Shown: positions 21,046-29,343 of the stretch, piece after piece
Numbering within the stretch: the first letter of the stretch is position 1
Layout: every line of letters starts with the position of its first letter
Assembly: GCF_000633595.2 (NCBI RefSeq)
Contig: NZ_JIBU02000045.1
Coordinates: 62,001-126,000 of the forward strand
Direction: 5' to 3'
DNA length: 64,000 nucleotides
From: Clostridium drakei
GTDB taxonomy: Bacteria > Bacillota > Clostridia > Clostridiales > Clostridiaceae
Program-made: the position numbers and the translations under genes
The notes under the pieces: generated by a model
Told to the model about the DNA's origin: nothing
The model's database searches: none
The model's input: only the letters and a program-made list of their open reading frames with translations

Positions 21046-21804
21046 ATGTTTTACGTAGGAATAGATATAGGATCGACTGCTTCAAAGGTTTGTATTTTTA
21101 ATGATGATGAAATGAAAGATACATTTGTTTTGCCTACAGGCTGGAGTGGTGTGAAAACAGCAGAGGATATAAGAGGAAAATTGAAAGAATTAGATTTGAA
21201 CAAAGATAACTCTAAGATTGTTGCTACAGGTTACGGTAGGGTTTCTGTACCTTATGCAGATAAAACTGTTACTGAAATAACTTGTCATGGAAAAGGAGCA
21301 TATTATATTTTAGGTGAAGACTGTACTGTTATAGACATAGGAGGACAAGATACTAAAGTAATAACTGTACAGGATGGAAAGGTAACTAATTTTACTATGA
21401 ATGATAAATGTGCAGCAGGTACAGGAAGATTTTTGGAACTCATGGCAAATACTTTGGGACTTAGTATAACAGAAATGTGTGAAATGTCAGAGCAAGGGAA
21501 AGAAGTTACTATAAGTTCTATGTGTACAGTTTTTGCAGAATCAGAAGTTATAAGTTTAATTGGCAGTGGAAAAAGAAGAGAGGATATTGCTTGCGGAGTA
21601 GTAGATTCTATAGCAAGTAAGGTAAAGTCCTTATGTCAAAAACATTCGGATAGTTTTAATTATTTTTTGACAGGTGGATTAAGTAACAATAAGTACATAA
21701 TAGAAAAATTATCGGAAAAGCTTCAATCAAGAGTCAAAGCTGATGAATTAGGCAGATATGCAGGAGCTATAGGTGCTGCATTAGTGGCAAAGTCTTTGAA
21801 ATAA
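21046..21804 (+). CDS. ATP-dependent activator (HgdC/BadF/YjiL-type) of the dehydratase-like proteins
   Basis: The 252-residue ASKHA-fold ATPase uses ATP hydrolysis to push a low-potential electron into its partner. Phosphate-binding motifs are IDIGSTASKVC (residues 6-16), VIDIGGQDTKV and LTGGLSNN. Two conserved cysteines, C122 (NDKCAAGTG) and C160 (SSMCTVFAESEV), are the pair that holds the single [4Fe-4S] cluster at the dimer interface. ATG 21046 follows GGAGG; an in-frame upstream ATG at 20989 would add residues that match nothing in the family and would cross a hairpin. Its presence marks the upstream genes as an ATP-activated redox system. Confidence 0.93.
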   Translation: MFYVGIDIGSTASKVCIFNDDEMKDTFVLPTGWSGVKTAEDIRGKLKELDLNKDNSKIVATGYGRVSVPYADKTVTEITCHGKGAYYILGEDCTVIDIGGQDTKVITVQDGKVTNFTMNDKCAAGTGRFLELMANTLGLSITEMCEMSEQGKEVTISSMCTVFAESEVISLIGSGKRREDIACGVVDSIASKVKSLCQKHSDSFNYFLTGGLSNNKYIIEKLSEKLQSRVKADELGRYAGAIGAALVAKSLK

Positions 21805-21807
21805 ATA

Positions 21808-21836
21808 TTGACTTTGCATATAAATTATGATACAGT
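21808..21836 (+). promoter_or_regulatory. Promoter of the pyr operon
   Basis: TTGACT (21808-21813), a 17-base spacer and TACAGT (21831-21836) lie just ahead of the PyrR leader. Confidence 0.65.
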
Positions 21837-21870
21837 AAATAAGATAAAAGTTGAATATTGAAAATTTAAA

Positions 21871-21902
21871 CCTTTAAAACTAATCCAGAGAGATTAGAAA
21901 GG
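21871..21902 (+). promoter_or_regulatory. PyrR-binding loop (anti-antiterminator) in the pyrB leader
   Basis: The lower stem CCTTT/AAAGG and upper stem CTAAT/ATTAG present AATCCAGAGAGATT, which fits the PyrR recognition consensus ARUCCNGNGAGGYU at nearly every position. When UMP-bound PyrR holds this hairpin, the terminator at 21946-21983 can form and pyr expression falls. Confidence 0.85.
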
Positions 21903-21945
21903 CAAATTGAAGAAAAAAGTATAGTTAAAATGTATGTAGAGAAAC

Positions 21946-21983
21946 CATGCCTTCCTTAATCTTTAAAGGAAAGGCATTTTTTT
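21946..21983 (+). terminator. pyr attenuator terminator
   Basis: The stem ATGCCTTCCTT / AAGGAAAGGCAT (one bulge) is followed by TTTTTTT, between the PyrR loop and pyrB. No gene ends just upstream, so it acts as an attenuator. Confidence 0.85.
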
Positions 21984-21986
21984 ATA

Positions 21987-22023
21987 CCTTTAAATTTAGC
22001 ACAGAGAGGCTAAGAAGGAGGAG
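21987..22023 (+). promoter_or_regulatory. Second PyrR-like hairpin enclosing the pyrB ribosome binding site
   Basis: The lower stem CCTT (21987-21990) / AAGG (22015-22018) and upper stem TTAGC/GCTAA present CACAGAGAGGC, closely matching the architecture of the loop at 21871-21902. The 3' lower strand includes the first bases of the AGGAGGAG ribosome binding site of pyrB. PyrR binding here would hide the site and add translational control. Confidence 0.6.
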
Positions 22024-22028
22024 ATATT

Positions 22029-22949
22029 ATGTTAAAAGGTAGAAATTTAATAGACCCTATGGATTTTACATTAGAAGAACTAGAGGAAATTTTTAAATTA
22101 GCAGGTCAAATTATTGCAAGTCCAGAAGAATTTGCCCATGTTTGTCAGGGTAAATTACTAGCCACACTATTTTATGAACCAAGTACAAGAACTAGATTCA
22201 GTTTTGAAGCAGCAATGTTAAGACTTGGTGGTCAGATTATAGGATTTTCAGAACCAAATTCAAGTTCAGTTGCAAAGGGAGAAAGCGTAGCAGATACTAT
22301 AAGAACAGTAGGATGTTATGCAGATATAGTTGCTATGAGACATCCTAAAGAAGGAGCACCTAAAGTTGCAGCTATTAACTCTCCAATACCAGTTATAAAT
22401 GCTGGAGATGGTGGACATCAGCATCCAACACAAACACTTACAGATCTTTTAACAATTAAGTCTATAAAAGGCAGATTGTCAAATTTAAAAATAGGTCTTT
22501 GTGGAGATTTGAAATTTGGAAGAACAGTTCACTCCTTAATAAAGGCCATATCTAGATATCAAGGCAATAAATTTGTTTTGATAGCCCCTAAAGAACTTAA
22601 AGTCCCAGAGTATATAATTAAAGAATTAAATAAAAATAATATAGAGTATAGGGAAGTAGAAAAGTTAGAAGATGTTATAGGAGATTTGGATATACTTTAT
22701 ATGACAAGAGTTCAAAAAGAAAGATTTTTTAATGAGGAAGATTATATAAGACTTAAGGATAGCTATATATTGGATGAAGCAAAAATGTCTATAGCATCAC
22801 AGGATATGATAGTTCTTCACCCTCTTCCAAGAGTTAATGAAATAGCTTATGAAGTAGATGATGACCCTAGAGCTTGCTATTTCAAACAAGCTAAATATGG
22901 AATGTATGTAAGAATGGCATTAATTGCTAAGCTTTTAGGTGTTAGATAA
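22029..22949 (+). CDS. pyrB: Aspartate carbamoyltransferase catalytic subunit
   Basis: PyrB joins carbamoyl phosphate to aspartate, the committed pyrimidine step. The 306-residue protein has the carbamoyl-phosphate motif STRTR at 52-56 ([12 protein letters not shown]), SSSVAKGES for the 80s loop, HQHPTQ at 130-135 and the C-terminal [10 protein letters not shown]. With the regulatory subunit gene next to it, the product is expected to form the allosteric class B holoenzyme. It is the first gene of pyrBICFKDE and follows a PyrR leader. Confidence 0.97.
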   Translation: MLKGRNLIDPMDFTLEELEEIFKLAGQIIASPEEFAHVCQGKLLATLFYEPSTRTRFSFEAAMLRLGGQIIGFSEPNSSSVAKGESVADTIRTVGCYADIVAMRHPKEGAPKVAAINSPIPVINAGDGGHQHPTQTLTDLLTIKSIKGRLSNLKIGLCGDLKFGRTVHSLIKAISRYQGNKFVLIAPKELKVPEYIIKELNKNNIEYREVEKLEDVIGDLDILYMTRVQKERFFNEEDYIRLKDSYILDEAKMSIASQDMIVLHPLPRVNEIAYEVDDDPRACYFKQAKYGMYVRMALIAKLLGVR

Positions 22950-22969
22950 TTTTGAAGGGGGATTATAAT

Positions 22970-23401
22970 ATGTTAACAATAAATAGTGTGAGAAATGGTA
23001 TAGTAATAGATCATATAAAGGCTGGACACGGAATAAAGATATTTAATTACTTAGGATTGGATAATGTTGATTATTCAGTTGCATTAATAATGAATGCAGA
23101 AAGTAAGAAGTGTGGAAAAAAGGATATAATTAAGATAGAGAATATTTTAGAATTGGATCTTAAAGTACTAGGATTTATAGATCCTAATATAACAATAGAT
23201 ATAATAGAAGATGAAAAAATAAAGGAAAAGATAAAATTAAAGTTACCTGAAAAAGTTGAAAATATAATAAAATGCAAAAATCCAAGATGTATAACTTCTG
23301 TAGAGAGAGATTTAACACATGTGTTTCATCTTACAGATGAGGAACGTGGAGAGTACAGATGCTTATACTGTGATGAAACCTACAGAGTTTCAGATATGTA
23401 G
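22970..23401 (+). CDS. pyrI: Aspartate carbamoyltransferase regulatory subunit
   Basis: The 143-residue subunit binds nucleotides and a zinc ion and transmits feedback control to PyrB. The nucleotide domain opens with [21 protein letters not shown]; the zinc site is C-x4-C (CKNPRC) and C-x2-C (CLYC) in the C-terminal domain. ATG 22970 follows AAGGGGG, so the in-frame TTG at 22952 is not used. It lies 20 bases after pyrB. Most Firmicutes lack PyrI; clostridia are an exception. Confidence 0.96.
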   Translation: MLTINSVRNGIVIDHIKAGHGIKIFNYLGLDNVDYSVALIMNAESKKCGKKDIIKIENILELDLKVLGFIDPNITIDIIEDEKIKEKIKLKLPEKVENIIKCKNPRCITSVERDLTHVFHLTDEERGEYRCLYCDETYRVSDM

Positions 23402-23470
23402 AACTTAGTATAATTTTTAAGAGGATAAATTATCTTTTGTCCTCTTGATCGAAAGAAAGGGGATGCTTAT

Positions 23471-24655
23471 ATGGAACTATTAATAAAAAATGCAAAAATA
23501 GTAGATTGGTCACAGAACTTCATTGGAGATATTTATATAAATGAAGGTATAATTTGTGAAATAGGAAAGAACTTAAAAAAAGATTGTGAAATTATAGATG
23601 CTGAAGGATTAACTTTATTGCCATCATTTATAGATTTACATGTACATTTTAGGGAACCTGGATTTACAAATAAAGAAGATATTGAAAGTGGAAGTTATGC
23701 TGCAGCTAAAGGTGGATATACTATGGTAAACCTTATGGCAAATACCAAGCCTATATGCAGTAGTATGGATACTATAAATTATGTTTTAAATAGAGCGAAA
23801 GAAGTAGGAATTATAGATGTTCATCAAGTATCAAGCATAACAAATAATTTTGATGGAAGAGATATAAGTCATTTGGATAGGTTAGATCCTTCTGTAAAAA
23901 TAATATCAGAAGATGGAAGCGATGTAATGGACAGCAAGGTTATGCTTGAAGCAATGGTTAAAGCAAAAGAAAAAGGGAGAATTGTTATGTGCCATTGTGA
24001 GGAACATTTACTTAGTAATATAGACACAAGGTTGTCAGAAAACACTATGACATGGAGAAATATAGCATTAGCTGAATTTACAGGATGTGCAGTTCATATA
24101 GCACATGTAAGTACAAAAGAATCCATGGAATATATTATAGAAGCTAAGAAAAAAGAAATTAATGTAACTTGTGAAGTTGCACCACACCATATAGCACTTG
24201 TAGACAATGATTATAGAGTAAATCCTCCTATTAGAAAAAAAGAGGATGTTGAGTTTTTAATAAAGTCTATAAAAGATGGATGGGTAGATGCTATAAGTAC
24301 AGACCATGCACCACATACGGCAGAGGATAAAAAGAATGGATCACCAGGAATATCAGGAATAGAAACTGCTTTTTCAGTATGCTATACAAAGCTTGTAAAA
24401 GAAGAAAAAATAAGTTTTAGTAAGCTTTCAGAAATAATGTCTAAAAATCCAGCTTATATAATGGGTGTTAAAAAAGGACAAATAAAAATAGGCTATGATG
24501 CAGATTTAGTTTTAGTAGATACAGAGAAAAAATATGAAATATGCTCAGATACTTTTAAATCAAAGGGTAAAAATACTCCTTTTAATGGAACGAATGTATA
24601 TGGAGCTGTGATAAGAACATTAAAGTCTGGAAATACAGTATTTAGCGAAATATAA
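23471..24655 (+). CDS. pyrC: Dihydroorotase (class I, zinc)
   Basis: PyrC closes N-carbamoyl-aspartate to dihydroorotate. The 394-residue protein has the metal-binding HVHFREPG motif at 57-64, CHCEEH and APHHIA in the middle, and the catalytic STDHAPHT near residue 280. The length and motifs fit class I dihydroorotases. GAAAGGGG precedes the ATG. Confidence 0.96.
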   Translation: MELLIKNAKIVDWSQNFIGDIYINEGIICEIGKNLKKDCEIIDAEGLTLLPSFIDLHVHFREPGFTNKEDIESGSYAAAKGGYTMVNLMANTKPICSSMDTINYVLNRAKEVGIIDVHQVSSITNNFDGRDISHLDRLDPSVKIISEDGSDVMDSKVMLEAMVKAKEKGRIVMCHCEEHLLSNIDTRLSENTMTWRNIALAEFTGCAVHIAHVSTKESMEYIIEAKKKEINVTCEVAPHHIALVDNDYRVNPPIRKKEDVEFLIKSIKDGWVDAISTDHAPHTAEDKKNGSPGISGIETAFSVCYTKLVKEEKISFSKLSEIMSKNPAYIMGVKKGQIKIGYDADLVLVDTEKKYEICSDTFKSKGKNTPFNGTNVYGAVIRTLKSGNTVFSEI

Positions 24656-24703
24656 AAGTGAGCATAAAAATCCAATAAAGTGTGAATGGAGCTGTAATCA
24701 ATT

Positions 24704-25576
24704 ATGATAATAGATAAATTGTTTGAAAGTGTAGAAAAGAATGGTCATGTATGTGTTGGTTTAGATACTGATGTAGAATATATTCCTAAGTGGGTAATTA
24801 ACAAGAATACTTCAATAGAAGATGCTATTTTTGAATACAATAAAAATATAATAGATGCAACTTTAGATGTAGCTAGCTGCTATAAAGTCCAAATAGCATA
24901 TTATGAAGCATTAGGTATATCAGGGCTAATGGTTTATAAGAAAACTCTTGAATATATAAGAAGCAAAAAGGCTATAGTAATTGCAGATATAAAAAGAGGA
25001 GATATAGCTAAAACAGCAGAGATGTATGCAAAGGCACATTTTGAAGGAGATTTTGAAAGTGACTTTGTAACTCTAAATCCGTATATGGGATTGGATGGAG
25101 TGGAACCTTATTTACCTTATGTAAAAAATAAAGAAAAAGGTTTGTTTTTGCTGGTTAGAACATCTAATAAAGGTGCTGAAGATATACAGTATGTAGATAC
25201 AAAGGAAAAAGAAAAAGTTTATAACGTTGTGGGAGAAAAGATACAACAAATTGGAGAGCAGTGCATGGGAAGTTGTGGATATAGTTCCATAGGTGGAGTT
25301 GTTGGATGTACTCATGTAGAAGAAGGAATAAAGCTTAGAGCTGACTTAAATAAGATGTTTTTCCTTATACCTGGATATGGAGCACAAGGAGGAAAAGCTG
25401 AGGATGTAGCACTTTACTTGCATCAGGGAAATGGAGGAGTAGTTAATTCTTCTAGAGGAATACTACTTGCCTATAAAAAGGTTGAAGATGGAGAAAAAAA
25501 TTACGGAGAGTGTGCAAGAAAAGAAGTTGTAAGAATGAGAGATGATATACTTAGTAAATTGAAGATTAATGGCTAA
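24704..25576 (+). CDS. pyrF: Orotidine 5'-phosphate decarboxylase (type 2)
   Basis: PyrF converts OMP to UMP, the last step of the pathway. The length of 290 residues and the motif DIKRGDIAKTA (K97 catalytic) place it in the longer type 2 subfamily. The family start (CVGLDTD) and GYGAQGG phosphate motif are also present. It is the fourth gene of the operon. Confidence 0.96.
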   Translation: MIIDKLFESVEKNGHVCVGLDTDVEYIPKWVINKNTSIEDAIFEYNKNIIDATLDVASCYKVQIAYYEALGISGLMVYKKTLEYIRSKKAIVIADIKRGDIAKTAEMYAKAHFEGDFESDFVTLNPYMGLDGVEPYLPYVKNKEKGLFLLVRTSNKGAEDIQYVDTKEKEKVYNVVGEKIQQIGEQCMGSCGYSSIGGVVGCTHVEEGIKLRADLNKMFFLIPGYGAQGGKAEDVALYLHQGNGGVVNSSRGILLAYKKVEDGEKNYGECARKEVVRMRDDILSKLKING

Positions 25577-25617
25577 ATCTATATATGATTAGTTATTTAA
25601 GGAAGAGAGAATGATTT

Positions 25618-26358
25618 ATGGAAAAAGTAAAGATGAATTATTCAACTGAAAAAGTTTATGAAAATATTGAAATAGAAAATCCAGTATATAAATTAACTAT
25701 TAAAGGCAAATTTAATGGTAAGCCAGGTCAGTTTTATATGTTGAAATGTTGGAACAAAGAACCTATTTTATCAAGGCCTATAAGTATAAATCATATAGAT
25801 GAGGAAAAAATAGTTTTTTTATATCAAGTAGTTGGTGAAGGAACTGAAATTTTAAGCAAGTTGAAGAAATCTGAAACTGTAGAAATTATGGGGCCACTTG
25901 GAAATGGATTTGACATAGATAATATAAAAGGAAAAGTAGCTATAGTTTCAGGAGGTATAGGAACAGCACCTATGCAGTATGTGGCAGAATCCCTTAAGGA
26001 GTGTAAGGTAGATTTGTACGCAGGATTTAGGGATAAAAGCTACATTATTGATGAATTTAAGGGAATTGTTGAAAATGTAAATGTATCAACTGAAACTGGA
26101 AGAGAAGGACATAAGGGATATATAACGGATATATTTAAACCTGAGCTTTATGATGTAGTCTTATGTTGTGGGCCAGAAATTATGATGAATAAAGTAATTA
26201 AGCTTTGCAAAGATAAGAATGTAAAAGTTTATGTTTCTATGGAAAAACATATGGCCTGTGGTGTAGGTGCCTGTTTAGTATGTACTTGTAAAACAAAGCA
26301 TGGAAACAAAAGAACATGCAAAGATGGTCCAGTGTTTTCAGGGGAAGAACTTTTATAG
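25618..26358 (+). CDS. pyrK: Dihydroorotate dehydrogenase electron-transfer subunit
   Basis: PyrK carries FAD and a [2Fe-2S] cluster and passes electrons from PyrD to NAD+. In the 246 residues, RPIS (53-56) is the FAD motif, GGIGTAPM binds the nucleotide, and Cys214, 219, 222 and 234 (CGVGACLVC…TC) hold the iron-sulphur cluster. With PyrD it makes the type 1B heterotetramer typical of anaerobic Firmicutes. Confidence 0.96.
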   Translation: MEKVKMNYSTEKVYENIEIENPVYKLTIKGKFNGKPGQFYMLKCWNKEPILSRPISINHIDEEKIVFLYQVVGEGTEILSKLKKSETVEIMGPLGNGFDIDNIKGKVAIVSGGIGTAPMQYVAESLKECKVDLYAGFRDKSYIIDEFKGIVENVNVSTETGREGHKGYITDIFKPELYDVVLCCGPEIMMNKVIKLCKDKNVKVYVSMEKHMACGVGACLVCTCKTKHGNKRTCKDGPVFSGEELL

Positions 26359-26425
26359 AGGACAATTGACAGAGGACATAGGACAGTGAAAGTTGACTTC
26401 TTAATTAATATTGAGAATGGAGAAT
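26350..26425 (+). repeat. Short GGACA-type repeat tract between pyrK and pyrD
   Basis: The gap holds a run of similar units (GAGGACA, TTGACA, GAGGACA, TAGGACA) followed by TTGAGAATGGAGAATTAAG. It is unlike other gaps in the operon, which are short or carry plain ribosome binding sites. Its form suggests a remnant of a dispersed low-complexity repeat rather than a regulatory signal. Confidence 0.4.
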
Positions 26426-26429
26426 TAAG

Positions 26430-27323
26430 ATGAATGTGAATATATGCGGAGTAGATTTGAAAAATCCAGTTATTGCTGCATCAGGTACTTTTGGTTTTGG
26501 TGAGGAATATGCTAATTTTTATGATGTATCAAAATTAGGAGGAATATGCACTAAAGGTCTTACATTGAACCCTAAAGAAGGAAACGATGGCATAAGAGTA
26601 TTTGAAACAAGAGGCGGAATGTTAAATAGTGTAGGACTTCAAAATCCAGGAGTTGATCATTTTATACAGTATGAACTTAAAAATATGAAAAAGTTTGATA
26701 CAGCTATAATAGCCAACTTAGGTGGGGCAGCTATTGAGGATTATATAAAAGGCGTAGAAAAGCTTAATAGTACGGATATAGACATACTAGAACTTAATAT
26801 ATCCTGTCCTAATGTTAAATCAGGAGGAATGGCTTTTGGAATTAAATCAAAAGTTGCTTTTGAAGTAGTATCTGAAGTTAAAAAGATTTGCAAAAAACCT
26901 TTGATGGTGAAACTTTCACCTAATGCAGAGGATATCACAGATATGGCTTATAGATGTTGTGAGGCAGGAGCGGATTCTATATCTCTTGTAAATACTTTTA
27001 AAGGCATGGCTATAGACATTAATAAAAGGAAACCTGTATTTGATAATATATCAGCAGGGTTATCAGGTCCTGCAATAAAACCTATAGCACTTAGAATGGT
27101 TTATGAAGTTAGTAAGGCAGTAAATGTTCCTATAATAGGACTTGGAGGAATAAGCAGCTGGAAGGATGCTGTAGAATTTATTATGGCAGGTGCTACTGCA
27201 ATTCAAGTTGGAACAGCAAATTTTATAAAGCCAGATATATGTTTAGATATTATAAATGGAATAAAGAATTATATGGAAAAAGAAAATATAAAAGATTTAT
27301 GTGAAATAAGAGGAATTGTATAA
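26430..27323 (+). CDS. pyrD: Dihydroorotate dehydrogenase, type 1B catalytic subunit
   Basis: PyrD oxidises dihydroorotate to orotate with FMN. The 297-residue protein has [11 protein letters not shown] with the type 1B catalytic base Cys126, the FMN-site [11 protein letters not shown] and the phosphate-binding [19 protein letters not shown]. It works with PyrK, encoded directly upstream. Confidence 0.97.
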   Translation: MNVNICGVDLKNPVIAASGTFGFGEEYANFYDVSKLGGICTKGLTLNPKEGNDGIRVFETRGGMLNSVGLQNPGVDHFIQYELKNMKKFDTAIIANLGGAAIEDYIKGVEKLNSTDIDILELNISCPNVKSGGMAFGIKSKVAFEVVSEVKKICKKPLMVKLSPNAEDITDMAYRCCEAGADSISLVNTFKGMAIDINKRKPVFDNISAGLSGPAIKPIALRMVYEVSKAVNVPIIGLGGISSWKDAVEFIMAGATAIQVGTANFIKPDICLDIINGIKNYMEKENIKDLCEIRGIV

Positions 27324-27350
27324 AATTTCATGCATATGGAGGAATTTAAA

Positions 27351-27932
27351 ATGGAAAACACAGATAAAATGGTTATAGATACATTAAAAGAAGTAGGTGC
27401 ACTTTTAGAAGGACATTTTCTTCTATCTTCAGGAAAACATAGTAATAGATATTGTCAGTGTGCAAAATTACTACAATATCCTGATAAATCTGCAAAAGTT
27501 TTAAAGGTAGTAGCAGATAAGCTTAAAGATGTAGATTTTGATATTATAGTAGGACCAGCTATGGGAGGCGTAGTTGTATCCTATGAACTAGCAAGACAAA
27601 CAGGAAAACCTGGAATATTTGCTGAAAGACAAGATGGAAAGATGACTATAAGAAGAGGATTTGAAATAAAGAAAGGACAGAAGGCTATAATATCAGAAGA
27701 TGTTATAACTACAGGTAAGTCTTTTCTAGAAGTAGCAAATATCATTAAAGAGTTAGGTGGAGAAGTGGTAGGAATAATTTGTATAGTAGATAGAAGGGCA
27801 GAAGGGGTAGAAGTAGAATATCCTTTATACAGTGCTGTAAAGTTAGATATTAAAAGTTATGAAAAAGAAGAATGTCCTATGTGTAAAGAAGGTACACCAT
27901 ATGTAAAACCTGGCAGCAGGAATATTAAATAG
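27351..27932 (+). CDS. pyrE: Orotate phosphoribosyltransferase
   Basis: PyrE adds the ribose phosphate of PRPP to orotate. The 193-residue protein has the PRPP loop [11 protein letters not shown] and [14 protein letters not shown], plus a C-terminal cysteine cluster (CPMCKEG) common in the longer clostridial form. ATG 27351 follows TGGAGG; the upstream in-frame ATG at 27330 has no site. It ends the operon before a strong terminator. Confidence 0.96.
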   Translation: MENTDKMVIDTLKEVGALLEGHFLLSSGKHSNRYCQCAKLLQYPDKSAKVLKVVADKLKDVDFDIIVGPAMGGVVVSYELARQTGKPGIFAERQDGKMTIRRGFEIKKGQKAIISEDVITTGKSFLEVANIIKELGGEVVGIICIVDRRAEGVEVEYPLYSAVKLDIKSYEKEECPMCKEGTPYVKPGSRNIK

Positions 27933-27963
27933 CTAAGTATTGTTCTATATATATTTTTATTTT

Positions 27964-27999
27964 AGACCTCAAACTATTAAAGTTTGGGGTCTGTTTTTT
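27964..27999 (+). terminator. Terminator of pyrBICFKDE
   Basis: The stem AGACCTCAAACT / AGTTTGGGGTCT is followed by TTTTTT. Confidence 0.9.
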
Positions 28000-28024
28000 A
28001 TAAAATACTTTAATTGAGGGGTTA

Positions 28025-28053
28025 TTGACAACACGATATCTTTGTGATATTCT
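28025..28053 (+). promoter_or_regulatory. Promoter of carAB
   Basis: TTGACA (28025-28030), a 17-base spacer and TATTCT (28048-28053) show that carAB is transcribed apart from the pyr operon. Confidence 0.75.
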
Positions 28054-28089
28054 ATGTATAAATATTAATTGTAATGAATAAAAATAAGC
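28054..28089 (+). promoter_or_regulatory. Possible tandem ArgR boxes at the carAB start site
   Basis: Two adjacent 18-base stretches, one with TATAAATATTAATT and one with ATGAATAAAAAT, resemble ARG boxes (consensus close to CATGAATAAAAATKCAAK). Their position over the transcription start would suit repression by ArgR, which is plausible because carbamoyl phosphate also feeds arginine synthesis. AT-rich DNA gives such matches by chance. Confidence 0.35.
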
Positions 28090-28187
28090 AAGATAAATTT
28101 AAAAATCAGCCTAAAATCAATTAAAAAGCAAATGACAAATTTTATTTTATACATAAATGCTGTATAAATTTAAGTTTAGAGTGAAAT

Positions 28188-28224
28188 GGGCTTGAACCTT
28201 CTGTGGCACGCAGGGGGCTTTATT
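28188..28224 (+). promoter_or_regulatory. GC-rich leader hairpin before carA
   Basis: In an otherwise AT-rich leader, CCTTCTG (28197-28203) can pair with CAGGGGG (28211-28217) around loop TGGCACG, followed by CTTTATTT. It lies 25-30 bases before the carA ribosome binding site. It may be an attenuator or part of a riboswitch-like element. It does not match the PyrR consensus. Confidence 0.4.
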
Positions 28225-28250
28225 TATAAAAAATTATAGAGGTGAATAGT

Positions 28251-29312
28251 ATGAACGGATTATTATATTTAGAAGATGGTAGCATATATGAGGGAAAAGG
28301 TTTTGGTAAAAATGGAACTTCTGTTGGAGAGCTTGTTTTTAATACTTCAATAACGGGGTATCAGGAAATACTTACAGATCCATCCTATGCTGGTCAGGTA
28401 ATAACAATGACATATCCACTAATAGGTAACTATGGTGTAAATAGTTTTGAGGATGAATCCACTAAGGTACATGCAAAAGGTTTTGTGGTTAAAAACATAT
28501 CAGATAATCCTTCTAACTACTTAAGCGAAAATACTGTAGATCATATGCTTAAAAAGATGAATGTAGTTGGAGTTTGTGATTTAGATACAAGAAGTATAAC
28601 TAAGAAGGTAAGAAGTAAAGGGGCTATGAAGTGTGTAATATCAACAGAAGATTTAAGCAAAAAACAGCTTGATGAATATTTAGACAAAAGTGAATTACAA
28701 GGAAACTTTATGGAAGAGGTTAGTACTAAGAAAGTTATTCATATAGAGGGCAAGGGTGAAAAGGTTGCTGTTATAGATTTTGGAGTAAAATCAAATATAA
28801 TAGAAAATTTAAAGCATAGAGAATGTGATATAACAATATTTCCTTATGATACATCTTATGAAGAGATAGTAAAGTTTAATCCACAAGGAATTCTTTTAAG
28901 CAATGGTCCTGGAGATCCTAAAACAGTAAAGGAAGGAATAAAATTAATAAAAAGTATAATTGATAAATACCCTATATTTGGAATATGCTTAGGACATCAG
29001 ATGTTGGCTCTAGCAGTTGGAGGGGATACTTATAAGATGAAATATGGACATAGAGGTGGAAATCATGGGGTATATGATATAGAAAAGGATAGAGCGTATA
29101 TAACATCTCAAAATCATGGATATGCAGTAGATGCTGAAAGTGTAAAAGAGAAAATGATTATAACTCATGTGAATTTAAATGACAATACAGTGGAAGGCAT
29201 GAGACATAAAGAGCTTTCTGTATTTTCTGTGCAGTTTCATCCAGAAGGTGCACCAGGACCACAAGATTCAGCATATTTGTTTGATAAATTTATGAAATCA
29301 ATGAAAGCATAA
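28251..29312 (+). CDS. carA: Carbamoyl-phosphate synthase small (glutaminase) subunit
   Basis: CarA frees ammonia from glutamine for CarB. The 353-residue protein has the N-terminal CPSase domain (LEDGSIYEGKGFG, FNTSITGYQEILTDPSY) and a class I glutamine amidotransferase domain with the nucleophile in GICLGHQM and the His/Glu of FHPEG. ATG 28251 follows AGAGGTGA at 28238-28245; the GTG at 28242 lies inside that site and is unlikely. carB follows after 31 bases. Confidence 0.97.
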   Translation: MNGLLYLEDGSIYEGKGFGKNGTSVGELVFNTSITGYQEILTDPSYAGQVITMTYPLIGNYGVNSFEDESTKVHAKGFVVKNISDNPSNYLSENTVDHMLKKMNVVGVCDLDTRSITKKVRSKGAMKCVISTEDLSKKQLDEYLDKSELQGNFMEEVSTKKVIHIEGKGEKVAVIDFGVKSNIIENLKHRECDITIFPYDTSYEEIVKFNPQGILLSNGPGDPKTVKEGIKLIKSIIDKYPIFGICLGHQMLALAVGGDTYKMKYGHRGGNHGVYDIEKDRAYITSQNHGYAVDAESVKEKMIITHVNLNDNTVEGMRHKELSVFSVQFHPEGAPGPQDSAYLFDKFMKSMKA

Positions 29313-29343
29313 CTAAAGGTTTGGAAATCAGGAGGTAGCAATA

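Noticed and set aside
28188-28224. Cyclic-di-GMP-I riboswitch, suggested by CACGCAGGGGG before carA
   Set aside because: Only a few bases resemble the conserved motif; the required second helix and tetraloop-receptor sequences are absent.
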